Below are positions 1 through 12,097 of a stretch of DNA of 64,000 nucleotides, in pieces; within the stretch, counting starts at the first letter, position 1; each line of letters opens with the position of its first letter. This stretch comes from Acanthacorydalis orientalis (Eukaryota > Arthropoda > Insecta > Megaloptera > Corydalidae): assembly GCA_034766995.1 (NCBI GenBank), contig CM068313.1, positions 8,227,961 through 8,291,960 of the forward strand, given 5' to 3'. The translations under genes were made by a program, and so were the position numbers. Below the pieces are notes generated by a model. The model worked only from the letters and a program-made list of their open reading frames with translations. It searched no databases and was not told the origin of the DNA.

Positions 1-572
1 AATTGTATTAAGAAATAAATATTTATTTTTATAATTTAAATAAGTTGAAATAATTATCAAATGAAGAGAAGTTAATCAGATTTTTGAATTGAAAAGGTCA
101 GCAATTTTTTTTCTGTTATGAGAAAAAAATTATTTCTACTTATATAGAAAATATTTTAATTTCACAGTCCTGTTAATCCTTGTCCTTGTGAATCATACAA
201 GTTTTTATCTTCTTCGATTAGTTTATAGTCTTGTATCATTTTCAAGTAACAGTAGTTCAAGTAAATCATATTATAAACACTTTATGATCAAATATGAACC
301 CAAACTAGTCAAAAATAAAAATTATGATTCTGAAGGTTATCAATGGAATTACAGGTACAAAATCGATCAATTAAAATTGTAATTTTCGATTAAACAATAA
401 AAATTTGTTACTATTCATTAATATCTCAACTTAGTTTGTTACTAAAAACCACACTTATTTTTTCAAGACTTGTTGTTATTTTTAAAATTTGTTTTATGTA
501 AAAATAATTACAATTATGAAATTGAAGGAGTTATAGAAAGAGTGTGGATAATACAATGCTAGAGCACTGTGG
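1..572. other. AT-rich background
   Basis: No recognisable gene, element or long repeat was seen here. The open frame at 188-382 starts with GTG, has low-complexity AT-rich codons and resembles nothing I know. Confidence 0.6.
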
Positions 573-762
573 ATAAATTCACTTTCACAAATGAATTCTT
601 TTTTACTCCACTCTGAATAAGATGGCATCTAAATGAGAATAGACAACAATCAGTAATGGTTTATTGAACATTGTTGATCATTTTTTTTTGTAATTTGTGG
701 AGTAAGAGGAGTTTTTTTGGAGTGAAAAATTATTCATTTATGAAAATGTGTGTCATTTTACT
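573..762. mobile_element. Fold-back repeat family D, copy 1
   Basis: The left arm reads AAATTCACTTTCACAAATGA and then a CACTCC-type block. The right arm carries the reverse complement (GGAGTGAAAAATTATTCATT). Between them are the family blocks TTTATTGAACATTGTTGATC and an A/G-rich core. The same arms recur about 20 times in the window in both half and complete forms, so this is a dispersed MITE-like repeat. I cannot assign it to a superfamily. Confidence 0.7.
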
Positions 763-1156
763 GTCCATTATAACAAGAATTTAGAATTAATTGAAATCAT
801 TCATCCTTGAATCATTATTTTCTTCTGTATATGCCTTCAACTATAAAATATTAAAACATGTGATTTTTTTAAAGATTAAAACGATAAATTTATGATAGGT
901 TATGCGAATTCTTAGCACCAAATTTAATTTTTCTTAAGTGTATTTATAATATAAATCATTTTGAATATAAATAGATAAAAATTAATTGAATGTGTTTATT
1001 ATTTAAAAACATTTTTGTGAATTGAACGTTGAAAAAATAATTTATATTATTAAGTGTACTTATAAAATAGAAGGGAATAAAACATGCATAAGATACAAGT
1101 ACTTTAGGTCATTCAGTGCAGTTTTATATTTTTTTTGGTTATATCGTTTTAAGAAT

Positions 1157-1296
1157 CAGTTTCATAAATGAATTTTTCACTCTTCTAAAAACAATTAAAA
1201 TTTATTTAATCAAAAATGTTCAGTAATACTCGTAGATTATTTATTATTTTTCATTATAGATTATACGTTTTTGATTATTCCATCATCAGAATGCTA
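1157..1296. mobile_element. Family D, copy 2 (single arm)
   Basis: This is the left arm only. TTTCATAAATGAATTTTTCA, AATCAAAAATGTTCAGTAAT and a diverged GATTATTCCATCATCAGAAT follow in the usual order. The right arm is missing. Confidence 0.55.
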
Positions 1297-2338
1297 TTAA
1301 ATATCGATATAAAAAACTATATAAATCATATATATGGAAAAATACTAATCTTGATTTTAATATAATTTCAAAATTAGATATTCAAATATTCTAGAAAATC
1401 CTCACAAATACATATTTACGAAAACTGTACAGAAAACTTGTATCAAACTTCGAAAGGGTTAATCTTATCCCTAATATCGTTCTATTCCAACGTTGGAAAA
1501 CTTTTCAGTTCTAACAGCCCTTGTATTCATGACTTTTTAAAATGGTCGGTTTTAATTACATTTATAGTACTTTAACGTGAGTTTTTCGAAATTTCAAAAA
1601 GGGTTGATTATGAAATTAATATATAATATACATATAAATCATGTTTACTGAAACGTTAAGAAGACTAAGTTTTAATGATGTTATTTGATTTTTTAATGAA
1701 CGAGGGATTAAAATGCATTATGAATCTAAATTAAATGTGAAAAATGTTGAAATCTTCTATATAGTCCAGTTTTTATATGTTATTAATTAGAAATGTATTA
1801 TTATTAGAATAATTGTGATTAGTGTTTAAAGGTTAAATTTATTCATTATAAAATTTATCAACTATTTTAAATAAAGTAATTATTATTTATATTCAAATTT
1901 TTCTGTACAAAATATAAAATATTTGCATAATTTATGCACTAATGCAAGAAGTTGAAATTAAATGATTAGTGTATTAGATTGGTAACTAGTTGTATGTGAA
2001 TTCCAGTTTGACATTTTTACTAATGTCTTCTTTTGATTTTAATAACTGCTAGATTAAAAGTCTTTGAATAAATCCGTATTTCACAAGTGATTTTTTCCTG
2101 TTTGTTAGTTACAAAAATGATCAGTTATTAATTGAAAAATATTTATTTAGTGGTTTGAAGATGGTGATATCTTCTTCGAGTTTATTATTATTTCGTTTAT
2201 TATTAATAACCATACTTTGAATAATACTTTAAATTAAATAAAAAAATTAGTTAATAATAAATATTGATTTAAAATAATTAACGACAAGTACCTAAATATA
2301 TTGATTAATTGTTTACATATGTTTCCTCTAAAATCAGT
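1297..2338. other. AT-rich background
   Basis: No gene or element was recognised in this stretch. It is dominated by A/T runs, with a few D-like scraps too weak to call. Confidence 0.55.
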
Positions 2339-2465
2339 TCGAGTTTAGAGACAAGGTAAACGACACCGGATGACATTTCAACCCCCAACTCGTTAGTCAT
2401 ATTCTGACACGCTAATGATCGCACTACGGCCATTAATTGGAGTTTCAAAGTGTACGAAAACTCAC
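2339..2465. other. Small CpG-containing island
   Basis: This is a short GC-richer patch (ACACCGGATGACATTTCAAC, then CCCCCAACTCG and CGCACTACGGCC) in very AT-rich surroundings. It has no open frame of note. It could be a conserved non-coding element, but only a comparison between species could show that. Confidence 0.3.
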
Positions 2466-2908
2466 TAAAGTATTCCAATTATAATAGTTTCGATATGGGA
2501 ATATTAAATATTTCTTTTTTTATTGTTGTTTTTTATCGAATGTAGTCAGGATTGTTGTTTAGTTTATTAGTGTAGTAAACGAATCGAGTTTGTGATAACT
2601 TTTGAAAAGTATATATATATATATATAAATTCTATCTTTTTACCTGTATTGATTTTAAAGGTTTCTTATGAAATAAAGAGCAATATATTCACAGATAGAT
2701 GGATTATTATTGCTAATATTTCTGTGACAAATTTATTAAAAATTCACATTTATTGTTTCAATTTATGATTCAAATCTGATTGTAATTCCATGAAAATTAT
2801 TGAACAATTATAATAACAAATTATTTTACTTTTTTTTCTTGAAAAATAGTCCTTGGTTTCCAACAGTTAAAATGATTGATCAAATCTAAATTAATTAGGT
2901 GTAAAAAA

Positions 2909-3380
2909 TATTAGATGCCTTTAAAGTGAATCAATCATAGCTATCTTCCGAATTAATTTTTTTTTCTCGTCGCTTTAGGATTTTGAAGTGCTAATCTTAG
3001 TATTTAAAAATACTCTATCTTAGTGAATCAGTTGGTATAATTTTACAAAACAGTAGTGAACATAATGGCGTACGAAAAGCAGCATATCAAGAATTACATA
3101 ATTTTCTTATTCCAGTTGAAAAAATGGTTCCCGAGGCATAGGAATGATTTGTTAACTTTGGCGAAAAGTTTTTTTACACATAAAGTATGCTAAAACAGTG
3201 GAAGAGGTCTGAAAAAGCATTATGACTTCATCAACTCAGTCACCATCTTTTTTTGACAAGGAATTCGTCAGTTACCCGACAGATGGAGAAAAATTATATA
3301 AAATAATGGGGGATATTTTGAAGATCGAAATGAATCCCATTTTTTGACAACACTCATTTTCTATAAAAAAGAGACCGAAT
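2909..3380 (+). mobile_element. Mariner family B deletion derivative, copy 1
   Basis: This is a non-autonomous mariner relic. A 5' leader shared with the other B copies is followed by a start region reading M-A-(Y)-EKQHI, the N terminus of a mellifera-type mariner transposase (helix-turn-helix DNA-binding end). The frame then jumps to a C-terminal block resembling SFF-RQGIRQLPDRW. The DDD catalytic core is absent, and frameshifts break what remains. The right end, ACCGAAT, is a diverged copy of ACCGAAC. It abuts the family A element through a single shared TA (3381-3382). The left TA is at 2909-2910, and the left end has lost about one base. Confidence 0.75.
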
Positions 3381-3382
3381 TA

Positions 3383-3935
3383 TTAGGTTGGTAGGAAAAT
3401 AATTACAGTTTTGGTTTTCTGAATTCTAACCTTAATTTATTTCAAAGTGTCATTTCATTCTGTTCATGTTAATATCATTTTAAAGTGCATTTTTCCGTCC
3501 GTATTTTAGTAACATCGACTTTTGTTTTATTATTAATTTTTCTTCAAATTGGATTATTGAATTCAAAAGGAAGAGAAGCAAATGAGAGCATATTTTTTGT
3601 AGGAATTTAAAACGGATGGTAAAGCAGCAGAACTGCTCATAAACTAAGCGATGCTTTTGGTGGGGTACTATTAAGGAACGTACGGTGCAATGGTGGTTCG
3701 AACAATTTCGTGCTAAGGATGAGAGCCTTGAAGATTAAGGTGGCTGGCATCCTTCTTGAGTTTATAACAACCAACTGAAGGCGTTGTTGATCAGAACTAT
3801 TTACAACATTTCAAAAGTTAAGCTCTAGTCATCCAACAGTTCTAAACTACTTAAGACAAATAGGAAAATCAACAAATAGAAAAATTGATATGAATTTGAA
3901 AGTCATAACCCGCAATTATTTTTCTACCAACTTAG
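3383..3935 (+). mobile_element. Mariner family A (cecropia-like) deletion derivative, copy 1
   Basis: The ends are TTAGGTTGGTAGGAAAATAA and its diverged inverse, AATTATTTTTCTACCAACTTAG-like, flanked by TA (3381-3382 and 3936-3937). Inside, the + strand encodes a mariner N terminus: a M-E-E-K-Q-start region, ERTVQWWFEQFRA and DESLED, then an in-frame TAA at 3736-3738. This is the paired-like helix-turn-helix of cecropia-type mariners. After a block resembling LKALL...SSNSS, the frame passes straight to the 3' end, so the three catalytic aspartates are deleted. Length is about 550 bp against about 1.3 kb for a complete element. Confidence 0.82.
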
Positions 3936-4620
3936 TAATTTACACACATAATACATTAACTAATACCTAAAATTATCTACATTTGTTGATCTTCTTTAGT
4001 GTTCCAAATAGCTTGCCTGAATTCTAATTTTACCAACGTTGAAAAAACTGGATACTCTAATTATTGTGTTATCAAACGACCGCATTCTTATAGTAAATAT
4101 AAATAACTGTTTAACTTCCTATAATCTAATATGAGAAACAGATGTTTACGTTTTTAAAGACTGTTTTAAAGAGGGTGTTTACATATTTTGATTTGTCAAG
4201 AATAATTTCAATTATATTTCTTAAAAATATGATTTTTGCAAAGAAAATCTATTTTGCTTTCTTGGACTTCTTGAGGGAATAAAAATATATTAGTTTCTTA
4301 CTTAAAGCCGATGTATACTCTTTGATTTCATTTTATGACATATTTTTTTCAAATTAATCTTTTTTTCTTTCTATTCTAAGAGTTTGAATGTCAAATAAAA
4401 TACAATAATAATTGGAAATTTTGTAAAAACCTACAAGAATCACAAGGAATATATTTTATTGGAATAGTTTCGTTTTTATCTTTTTTTCATGTCACAATTT
4501 CAGTAAACAGCCGTGTGTATAATAAATCGATACATCAGTGAAACGAGTCTGTATATATATAAAAAAAAAACGTTAAAATATGTTAAAAAATGATAACATA
4601 ATAAAACATCGGCAATAAAC
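3936..4620. other. AT-rich background
   Basis: Nothing recognisable was found. A short run of TATATATAT plus an A10 tract lies near 4552-4570. Confidence 0.55.
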
Positions 4621-5045
4621 ACTTCACAGTTACGTCTCTAAACATGACAATCGTTTTGCCTGCGAACGGTGAACGCAAAACGGGAGAGAGAAGAACTCAC
4701 TTCTCTGCTCCAGATCAATAATTCAGACGCAACACTATGGTACGGCGATGGTCCTGAAATATATTTGAATACTTTCGCGACGTGATAACGTCCTGTATTA
4801 ACCGTTCTGCATTATACGTCGCGGTCGAACGCGTCGACGTAGAAATGTTTGCCGTGGAGCAACGTTCGCCACATGCATATGGGACCCAACTCCGGCAACC
4901 TGCATCGAACTGCGTACTTTATTGCGCATTGTTGGGTAATGTGAAGGTGACAGATTGTCGACATGATGCGAGTTTGCAGAAATATATGGGGTTACGGTGT
5001 GCATTGTGCTGTACTCGTGTTTGGAACTGATTTGCAGTACTCCTT
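4621..5045. other. CpG-rich island
   Basis: This patch has frequent CG dinucleotides (for example GTCGCGGTCGAACGCGTCGA near 4819) between AT-rich flanks. Frames are open on both strands: + 4782-5030, whose first codon is GTG, and - 4798-5121. Neither resembles a known protein, and the overlap suggests composition rather than coding. It is a candidate regulatory island or non-coding exon. Confidence 0.4.
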
Positions 5046-5386
5046 TTTTGCGTGAACGAGTTTCAATTGATTTATTTTTATTTCGAATCGTATTTAGTAT
5101 GTTTACTAAATAATATTTCATTTCATGTCAATCTCTGTAACGAGAAATTTACAAATCAAAGATAAACACTGAAACATTTATTATTTCAATGTATTTGTAT
5201 TCCGGTTCAAATTCAACTTTTCTTAAATATAAAAGACAATTTTGTAAAAAAGTATGTATCGAAAATGATCTACGTCATGAAATAGAATTCGACTTATGAC
5301 AATTTTATCAAAAGTCTAATATACTAAGTAATTATTTTCAACAAAATTCTAATTTAGGTGAAACATACTTTTTTAAATAATTTAAA

Positions 5387-5452
5387 TTTCACACACGAAT
5401 ATTTTTTTCATTCCAAAATCCACAAAAAAATTCAATAAATCATTATTATCCA
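5387..5452. mobile_element. Family D fragment
   Basis: TTTCACACACGAATATTTTT, CATTCCAAAATCCACAAAAA and TTCAATAAATCATTATT follow the order of the D left arm. The rest of 5046-5968 is featureless AT-rich DNA. Confidence 0.4.
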
Positions 5453-5968
5453 TTTGATAGATTGTGAAAAAATAGTTAAAAATATATTAGATAGATTTTG
5501 CACAGAGTTTAAAATCTACCCAAACATGAAGAATGATGAAAGAATCTAAATCATTTGAAGAATAAACGAACTTATAAATGGCTGTCAATCATACAGAACA
5601 ATTATGAACAACAGATATACAGAAAAACTATATAATAAATAAAATATTTTATGTATTGAATCCAACAAAAGTTCACATTATTTTTTCAAAGCAGCTTTAT
5701 TCAACTGATAAGCATTTTGTCAGGATTCTAAAAACATTTAAAATCCAGTTTTGGATAAGTATTTTAATACATTCTCAGCCATGTAGTTTTATAATTCAGA
5801 GCTGATAGTCGCTTACGTGGTACTATGCTTTTTTATATTTGCACATTTTGAAAAAAATGACAGTTTATTGTCAGCTGTTAACGATTAAACAATCAGTCAA
5901 TATTTTAAATTATTAAATTTTATTTCCTAGTATTTCTTTATATATATATACATTTATATTTTTTTCCA

Positions 5969-6017
5969 TATATTTATTTACATACATTTTTGAAAAAAAT
6001 GTATGTAAATAAATATA
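5969..6017. repeat. Perfect 23-bp inverted repeat, 3-nt loop
   Basis: The arm at 5969-5991 begins TATATTTATTTACATACATT and is matched base for base by its reverse complement at 5995-6017, with GAA between. The stem is perfect over 23 bp. It is AT-rich but not a simple repeat. It may be a cruciform-forming site, a short hairpin RNA or a MITE remnant. Confidence 0.85.
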
Positions 6018-6173
6018 CGATTTTAAAACTTTGTTTATTATAATTTTTTTGCTGAATCCCTACCATTCCCAGAAAACTCGAGACGCTTACCCTACAAGTT
6101 TTGAAAATCAGCCATTGATTGAATGGGGTTGTATTGTGTACTCATAAATACAGTTTCATTACATAATAGTGGG

Positions 6174-6178
<5 letters not shown>

Positions 6179-6204
<26 letters not shown>

Positions 6205-6206
6205 AG
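6179..6206. repeat. (TA)14 microsatellite
   Basis: Uninterrupted TA dinucleotides. The DNA from 6207 to 7117 holds no recognisable gene or element. Confidence 0.95.
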
Positions 6207-7115
6207 AAATTATTATGAATTAATTATTATAAATTTTTAGTTTTTCGGGTTTTGTTTTCGAACATTCTTTCGAATTTTAATTTTGTGTCGCGGAACCCCT
6301 GAAGAGGTTGTACGGAATCCCAGGGTTCCGCAAACACAGTTTGAATAGCACAAATATTATATAGGCACAGTTTAAAATATTAAAGGTATTTTTGTACTCA
6401 TATCATGGCTGTATTTATTAAAAATGAATGAGTGCAGATATCCATTCTATACTGGAGAAATTAATTACTGGCACGAAAACATCAATAATATAGAATTTAA
6501 AGTGTTAAATTAAGCAGAGTTCATTTTCAAAATAGCAGTTAGATGATAAGAATTATTTTTAAAGAAATCAAACTAGAGTTAGAGCTCTATTCATTTATTT
6601 TGATCGAATTTACAGATTAAGTTTTTATGTTAATAATTTTTAATAGTACTCCGCCTTGATAGTTCTTTCTATTGTGAAGAAATCCAAGTAAAATATTATT
6701 TTCAGTATATATTTCAATTTACAAAAAAAAAAACGTTTGAAATAAACTTTTGTTGATAAAGTCTTGTACATTAATAATAGAAAAATGTTATACTTATATC
6801 TAAATAAACATATATGAATGAGTAACTGGAAACTTACACAGTAAATAATGTCAAGCATGTTGACTGAATTTAATATACAGTAGCGATATCATTAAAATCC
6901 CCTTTCAGATTACAGATTTATGTACGGCGACTTTGAAAAAAGGTGCCAGTACACAATATTCCGTTTTTATTATCCATGTTTTAAACAGTTTTGATGACGG
7001 TTTACGGCTAACCTCCACGTATCGTAAATTTCCTAATGTATTGTGGAAAATAATTAAATGCACTCGTATTCATAAAACACATGAAAATGTAGACATGTTA
7101 GAAAAGTACACACAC

Positions 7116-7117
<2 letters not shown>

Positions 7118-7175
<58 letters not shown>
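7118..7175. repeat. (TA)29 microsatellite
   Basis: Uninterrupted TA dinucleotides that create a poly-Ile-Tyr frame (6933-7229). The stretch 7180-8085 has no recognisable gene. The frame at 7311-7604 starts with TTG and is AT-biased low-complexity sequence. Confidence 0.95.
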
Positions 7176-7178
<3 letters not shown>

Positions 7179-8087
7179 TGTTATAAAATGCCTAGAAATG
7201 TTTGTGTTTGTGAATTGCATTCAATGTGATTGTATGTCACACGCACGCGAAACGTCCATTTTACCTAAGTGTGTGCCACATAAAACTTTTAACTTTTATT
7301 AGTAAGCTCCGTGCTTGTGAAATGGCTAATTACGATATCAAGAAAGAGAAACATTAAAAGTATTACTGTAACTGTTAAGAAAGTATTTTCTTTGTCGTTT
7401 TATCTAAACGGAAGTTTTTCGTTTAAGGCTTTTGATATAAACTGGACGTTATATTTTTTTAAAAAAAAAACACAACCATACATCAATCTAAAACTTATAA
7501 ACAGACTTTTCTTTAACCCTAGTTTATTCTTAGCAATATTTTTTTGCCTCATTGGTTATACACGTTGCACACTTGAACAGAACACATTCAGAAACACTTC
7601 TTAAACTGTTAACAGCATACAAAATAGGCATTAATCGCAACGACGTGCGTATGCAAGCCGATGGAGATGACTATGAAAAAGGTATATTTGTATGCAAAAT
7701 ATATTAAATAAAATTTGAATATTCGGCGTCAGCTGTATGGTCTGTTATAAACGAATTTTAGTACTTGTACCACTATAGTATTTTCACACCGGAGTAATAT
7801 TATACTTTTAAATCAGATACATGTTCGATGTAGAAACAGAAACGATATTATTACCCTTATCAATGCTCAGGATTGTTTCCTTCAAATTCCATTACTCCCT
7901 TTTCGTTACATTTAATCAGAATACATTTTGTGTCATGAGGTGACTGTCTGATATCTCCAAGTTTTCGAAATATAACAATACATAAAATTAGTGTCATATA
8001 TGGTATTTTTTTTATTAATATTTTTGTTTAATTTCAATGAAAATATGTTTCTTGTTTAAAAACTTGAACAATTACAAAAACAATTCT

Positions 8088-8230
8088 ATCATTGTGGCTA
8101 AATTCACTTTTACAGATGAATTATTTTTTCATTCCACAAACCAGAAAAAAAACCCTATCAAAAATGTTCAATAAATGATTATTGATTGTTTTCAATTGTC
8201 GCTTATGTGCATTTAGATGCCATTTTTATT
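8088..8230. mobile_element. Family D, left-arm copy
   Basis: GGCTAAATTCACTTTTACAG, a CATTCCACAAACCAGAAAAA block, ATCAAAAATGTTCAATAAAT and a GATTATTGATTG block follow the consensus order closely. The right arm is absent. Confidence 0.7.
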
Positions 8231-8671
8231 CGAAAAAAGTAATGTATTTTGTGGGATGAAGAAAGTGTTTATTTGTATACTGAAATATATTTTTTTATTT
8301 CAGGTTTAAGTCTGTTAATTTGATCCAAAATAGTTTTGTCGAAATATAAATAAATTCCTTGTTCGATACGAATTATTTCTGTAGACTGAAATTTTATTTG
8401 TGATTTTTATTCGTCTATTTCGATTAAATTATAAGAAAATAGAGAGTATTTTAAAATCATCTTCATTTTGAAATCAGTTTCAGAATTTGACTTGTATTCA
8501 TCAAGAGTATCTTTTAAACGAAAATGTAAAGTTAAAAATATATATTTTAGTTTTAAAAAAACTATAATGGGTATTAATTAATTTTTCTAACTAAAAAGCA
8601 GTCCCGTCGCTATGTGGGCCTTTTATTCGTTCTCTGATTTGTTGATATCGACCATGTGGTCTCTATTATGA

Positions 8672-8935
8672 TTGGTTAATATCAGTCGCATGATCAGTGT
8701 TTTGTTTGGTGACTTATAAAGTATATCGAAAGAGGGTATACGATGTCAGTGTAAAACTGATTAGAAATTTATTCAAAATATTGTATTCACTTAAATTTTA
8801 GAGTAAAAAAATTGTGCGTTATTTGTTAGTTTCTATTATTTGTTAGGGAGGTAGCGACTGTTAGCGAATATAGGAAAAACTTCCCCTGGAAGTGGGGGAG
8901 TGTAGAGTTCTGGTGAATGAGCCCCCTAGTATTGT
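8672..8935. repeat. Dispersed repeat E, copy 1
   Basis: This copy is homologous to 46592-46905. Shared blocks include ATGATCAGTGTT, AAAACTGAT-AGAAATTTATT, CAAAATATT-TATTCACT, ATTTGTTAG and GTTAGCGAA, and both copies end near CCTAGTA. The copies differ by indels of up to about 70 bp. No coding capacity or terminal repeat was seen, and the class is unknown. Confidence 0.65.
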
Positions 8936-8959
8936 AAAATATTATTTTTTATTAATATC

Positions 8960-9275
8960 TAATAATTAATCACTGTATTTTATAAATAAGTTCTTCTTTT
9001 ACTGCATAAACTACACACTTTTTTCTAATCAAAAATGTTCAATAAATTATAGATAATTTTTACTTGTGCTTTATGCGAATTTCGAGAACTTTTCCATCAT
9101 CCTCAGAATGATTCAATACAAATAAAATACTTTTTTTTCTGTATCATGTTACTCTGACTATATAAGCAAGAATCAAAAACAATTAAAAATCATTTATTGG
9201 ACATGCTTTTGATCAGAATTTTTTTGTGACTTGTGAGGTAAAAAAAGAATTTATCTATAAATGTAAATTTCGTTA
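8960..9275. mobile_element. Family D, two-armed copy
   Basis: The left arm holds CTAATCAAAAATGTTCAATA and a block ending CATCATCCTCAGAATGATTC. The right arm holds AAAATCATTTATTGGACATG and GATCAGAATTTTTTTGTGAC in inverted order. This is one of the more complete copies. Confidence 0.7.
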
Positions 9276-9913
9276 CTGAAACATATTTATTTGATGCTAT
9301 ATTGTAAAAATTTGCAGTTATAGCTAGCAATAATTCTTTTATAGCAAAAAAATAATATTCTGTTACTAAAATATATATTTTGAGGTAAGCTGCTTAAAGT
9401 TAACATTTATATTATTTATTTTTAAACTTCAAAGATACATATTTGAATTATCTTAATTTAATTGAAACTTGTTGAATTTTAATATAAGCAACTTTCTTAG
9501 TTATCATTTTATAACATTCATGTTATATTTATTTTAAAAAAATATTACAATTTCTAAATATTTATCAGCACTCGAAACTTTTATAATAAAAGTAATTTCT
9601 GACAACGCTCTAAGACGTGTTATAAATTCGTCGTAAAGAAAATATTTATCTAGCGCAATATTTTAATTAAAACATTTGAAAATTTTCAATTATATTTGTG
9701 TACTATATCGAACTGAGAATTAAATATTTACTTTATGTACTCGGTAGAAGATTGAAAAGCTTGAGTAAATGAGGTCGTTGTCAAAAGTAATTACAATCGG
9801 TTGTCGGTTTTGAAAAGTTCAATATTTTCATTAAATTTATTGAAATTTGTATTTGTAATGAATTTTATTTTTTATTAGAGAAATATTTTCAACAATAGAT
9901 ATAGTAATGCTAT

Positions 9914-9917
<4 letters not shown>

Positions 9918-9950
<33 letters not shown>
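9918..9950. repeat. (TA)16 microsatellite
   Basis: The array directly abuts the fold-back unit that starts at 9953. Confidence 0.95.
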
Positions 9951-9952
<2 letters not shown>

Positions 9953-9953
<1 letters not shown>

Positions 9954-10072
9954 AAGGATTGAAACCGAATCAAAATAACATTCGGGTTTCGGTTTTTGTT
10001 TCGCAAAAATAGCGACTTCGGTTTCGGTTACTGAAATGAAATGGTTTTTACAGGTTACGATTTCAATCCTTG
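9953..10072. mobile_element. Short MITE-like unit with 14-bp inverted ends
   Basis: CAAGGATTGAAACC at the left is matched inversely by GATTTCAATCCTTG at the right. Inside are repeated GGTTTCGGTTTTTG and CGGTTTCGGTTACTGAAATG blocks. Ends rich in ACCGAA motifs recall some hAT-type MITEs, but I see no 8-bp target duplication, so the class is open. Confidence 0.5.
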
Positions 10073-10319
10073 CTTATTTCTTACGCTCATTACTAATATA
10101 AAATATGGAGCGTTTTCATTATTCATTTTATGGGCTGAGTTACGGTCAAACGTTTATTTGTGGCATAGTGAAAATACGCATTAATATTGAAAAAATATTT
10201 TTCCACAAAAAAGAAAAAAAAAACAAGAACAAAAATTTAGTATGGAAATTTCAAATTACCAACCAAAAAATTAAATGTTTCATGAAAAGCGATACAAACT
10301 GGTTTCCACTTTTTATTCG

Positions 10320-10408
10320 ATTTTGGTTTCGGTTTTTTGTTCTGCAAAAATAGTGATTTCGATTTCTGAAATGAAACGATTTTTACCACTTACGGTTTCG
10401 GTTTTTGT

Positions 10409-10410
<2 letters not shown>
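10320..10410. repeat. Second copy of the GGTTTCGGTTTTTG block
   Basis: TTTGGTTTCGGTTTTTTGTT, CTGCAAAAATAGTGATTTCG, CTGAAATGAAACGATTTTTA and ACTTACGGTTTCGG repeat the interior of the unit at 9988-10070 in direct orientation, about 335 bp downstream. Both copies touch a (TA)n array. Confidence 0.7.

Positions 10411-10453
<43 letters not shown>
10411..10453. repeat. (TA)21 microsatellite
   Basis: Follows GTTTTTGTCT. The region 10454-11199 beyond it shows no recognisable gene or element. Confidence 0.95.
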
Positions 10454-10455
<2 letters not shown>

Positions 10456-11199
10456 TCTAATACAAGTCAGAATATTGCAAAAAAAATCTCAAAAATGTGA
10501 TATATTATTTAAGATAATTGGCTGAGACTGTTAATCCTGTTGGTCCCTGAGACCTCTGTCTCTCCCGCTGAGTATTGACCACTGAGGCTTCTCGATTTCT
10601 AGTTACATTTTGGATCAAGAATTTTTGTTTAGTACTGGGATATTTTTTATGCCCTTCTGACCTATCACTTTTTATAGTTCAACTAGAAATGTTGTGAAAT
10701 GCCCAAGAAGCCACCATTTTACTACAATTTGCTTAAAGAAATAATACTAATTCTTAGTATATGTTATAGTATAGTAAAATATTTCCGTATTTTAATATCT
10801 AGTGAACACTGAAGTGAAAAGAAGTAATGTATTTTAAACACAATTAAAGTAATTAATCACGATTTATTTCAATTTGTTTAAAAAGATGAAGAAATACACA
10901 TTTCCAATTAATAAATATTTGATTGAATTTTCATGCTTCATGTAAATTTTGAAAAATGATGCATACAATACCCTGCGTTTCAGAGGAAGATATATATTTT
11001 TTATATTTATATTTGAGGATTGTACCAAATATTAATTACATACAGTTCAAATATAAATAAATAGCATATTTCGAATATCCTTAAAATCAATTTATCCTTT
11101 CATTAAATTTTCTCGAAATCAGAATCCTAATTGTTTAAAAATGAAACGTCTTTCCCCATACATGTCTCTTATTATTATAATAACAAGTCCTAACATGTA

Positions 11200-11580
11200 C
11201 CGAGCACTGGTGGTTTTACCAAAAACTGAACCAAGGGCACTAAAGCAGATGTTTACAAGGCTTGACATTGCACGTAATGTAATAAAGCCAATCTGTCGTT
11301 AACGGCCGTTGTGTCCGTTAAACAAAAATCGCACGACAACTTCGCACAATTCGTACATAAATCCGTCTCTGTCCCGTACGATTTTCCACGGTACGGTATG
11401 TACAGTCCGTACGCTATATCCGGTCTTATTGGATTTGTGTGTTTTTACTTAGAAGGGCGGTAGGGCGTGCGTATGTGTTTGTAAATGTCCACTCTGTAAA
11501 TACAGAGTATACGACGGATGTGGTTAACGAATAGTGACCACTGTCGTGGATTATTTTGTTGCCAAATTAAAATGGATGGA
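11200..11580. other. CpG-rich island
   Basis: Several CG-rich stretches occur (CGTTAACGGCCGTTGTGTCC, GTACGATTTTCCACGGTACG and TATCCGGTC). No convincing frame was found. It is a candidate regulatory element 0.6 kb upstream of the ratchet-like site at 12127. Confidence 0.35.
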
Positions 11581-12097
11581 AGCTTAAGTAATGATTCTTG
11601 TCATGGCCGGCGTAATTAATACAGTGTCTGATTGTTTTACATGGTATTTACAGATTGGCGTAGTGCAGTATAAAAAAGATAGAGGAATTTAATTAATGCG
11701 TACGTGCACACAGTCGAACGTTTTATTTTTTAATATCTCAGTTATATATTTTTTACATATTAATACTGTTTGAATTTATAAATCACTTCGAGAAGATTCC
11801 TAAGTAGTAATGTCTAGACATTTTAACAGTGCAGAAATTCTTGCTAAAATTTTTTAGCATATTAAATATAAAACAGCAATACAAGATAAAAAGAATATCG
11901 ATATACGAATGAATCTTCTTTCAAATAAATTCCAATCTTTAAAATGTTTCATACAGGAAATTGAAAAACAAATTATTAGAATTTTCTCGTTGCCAACTTC
12001 TAAAATTTTATAACTTCTTCAGTTATATATTTTTTAAATCAATACTGCAACTAAATAAATTTGTTTTATTTTCTAAAAAATCTTGCATACAATTGAT

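Noticed and set aside
4782..5030. 82-codon frame in the first CpG-rich island
   Set aside because: It starts with GTG and overlaps a longer minus-strand frame, has no recognisable motif and is expected where stops are rare.
8284..8310. TTTTTTATTTCAG followed by GTTTAAG as a ratchet site
   Set aside because: The acceptor is good, but GTTTAA is a poor donor. Many such acceptors arise by chance in AT-rich DNA.
8875..8935. Helitron 3' end at repeat E (CCCC...GGGG hairpin and CTAGT)
   Set aside because: The hairpin is too far from the CTAG and is not conserved in the second copy at 46.9 kb. No TC start was found.
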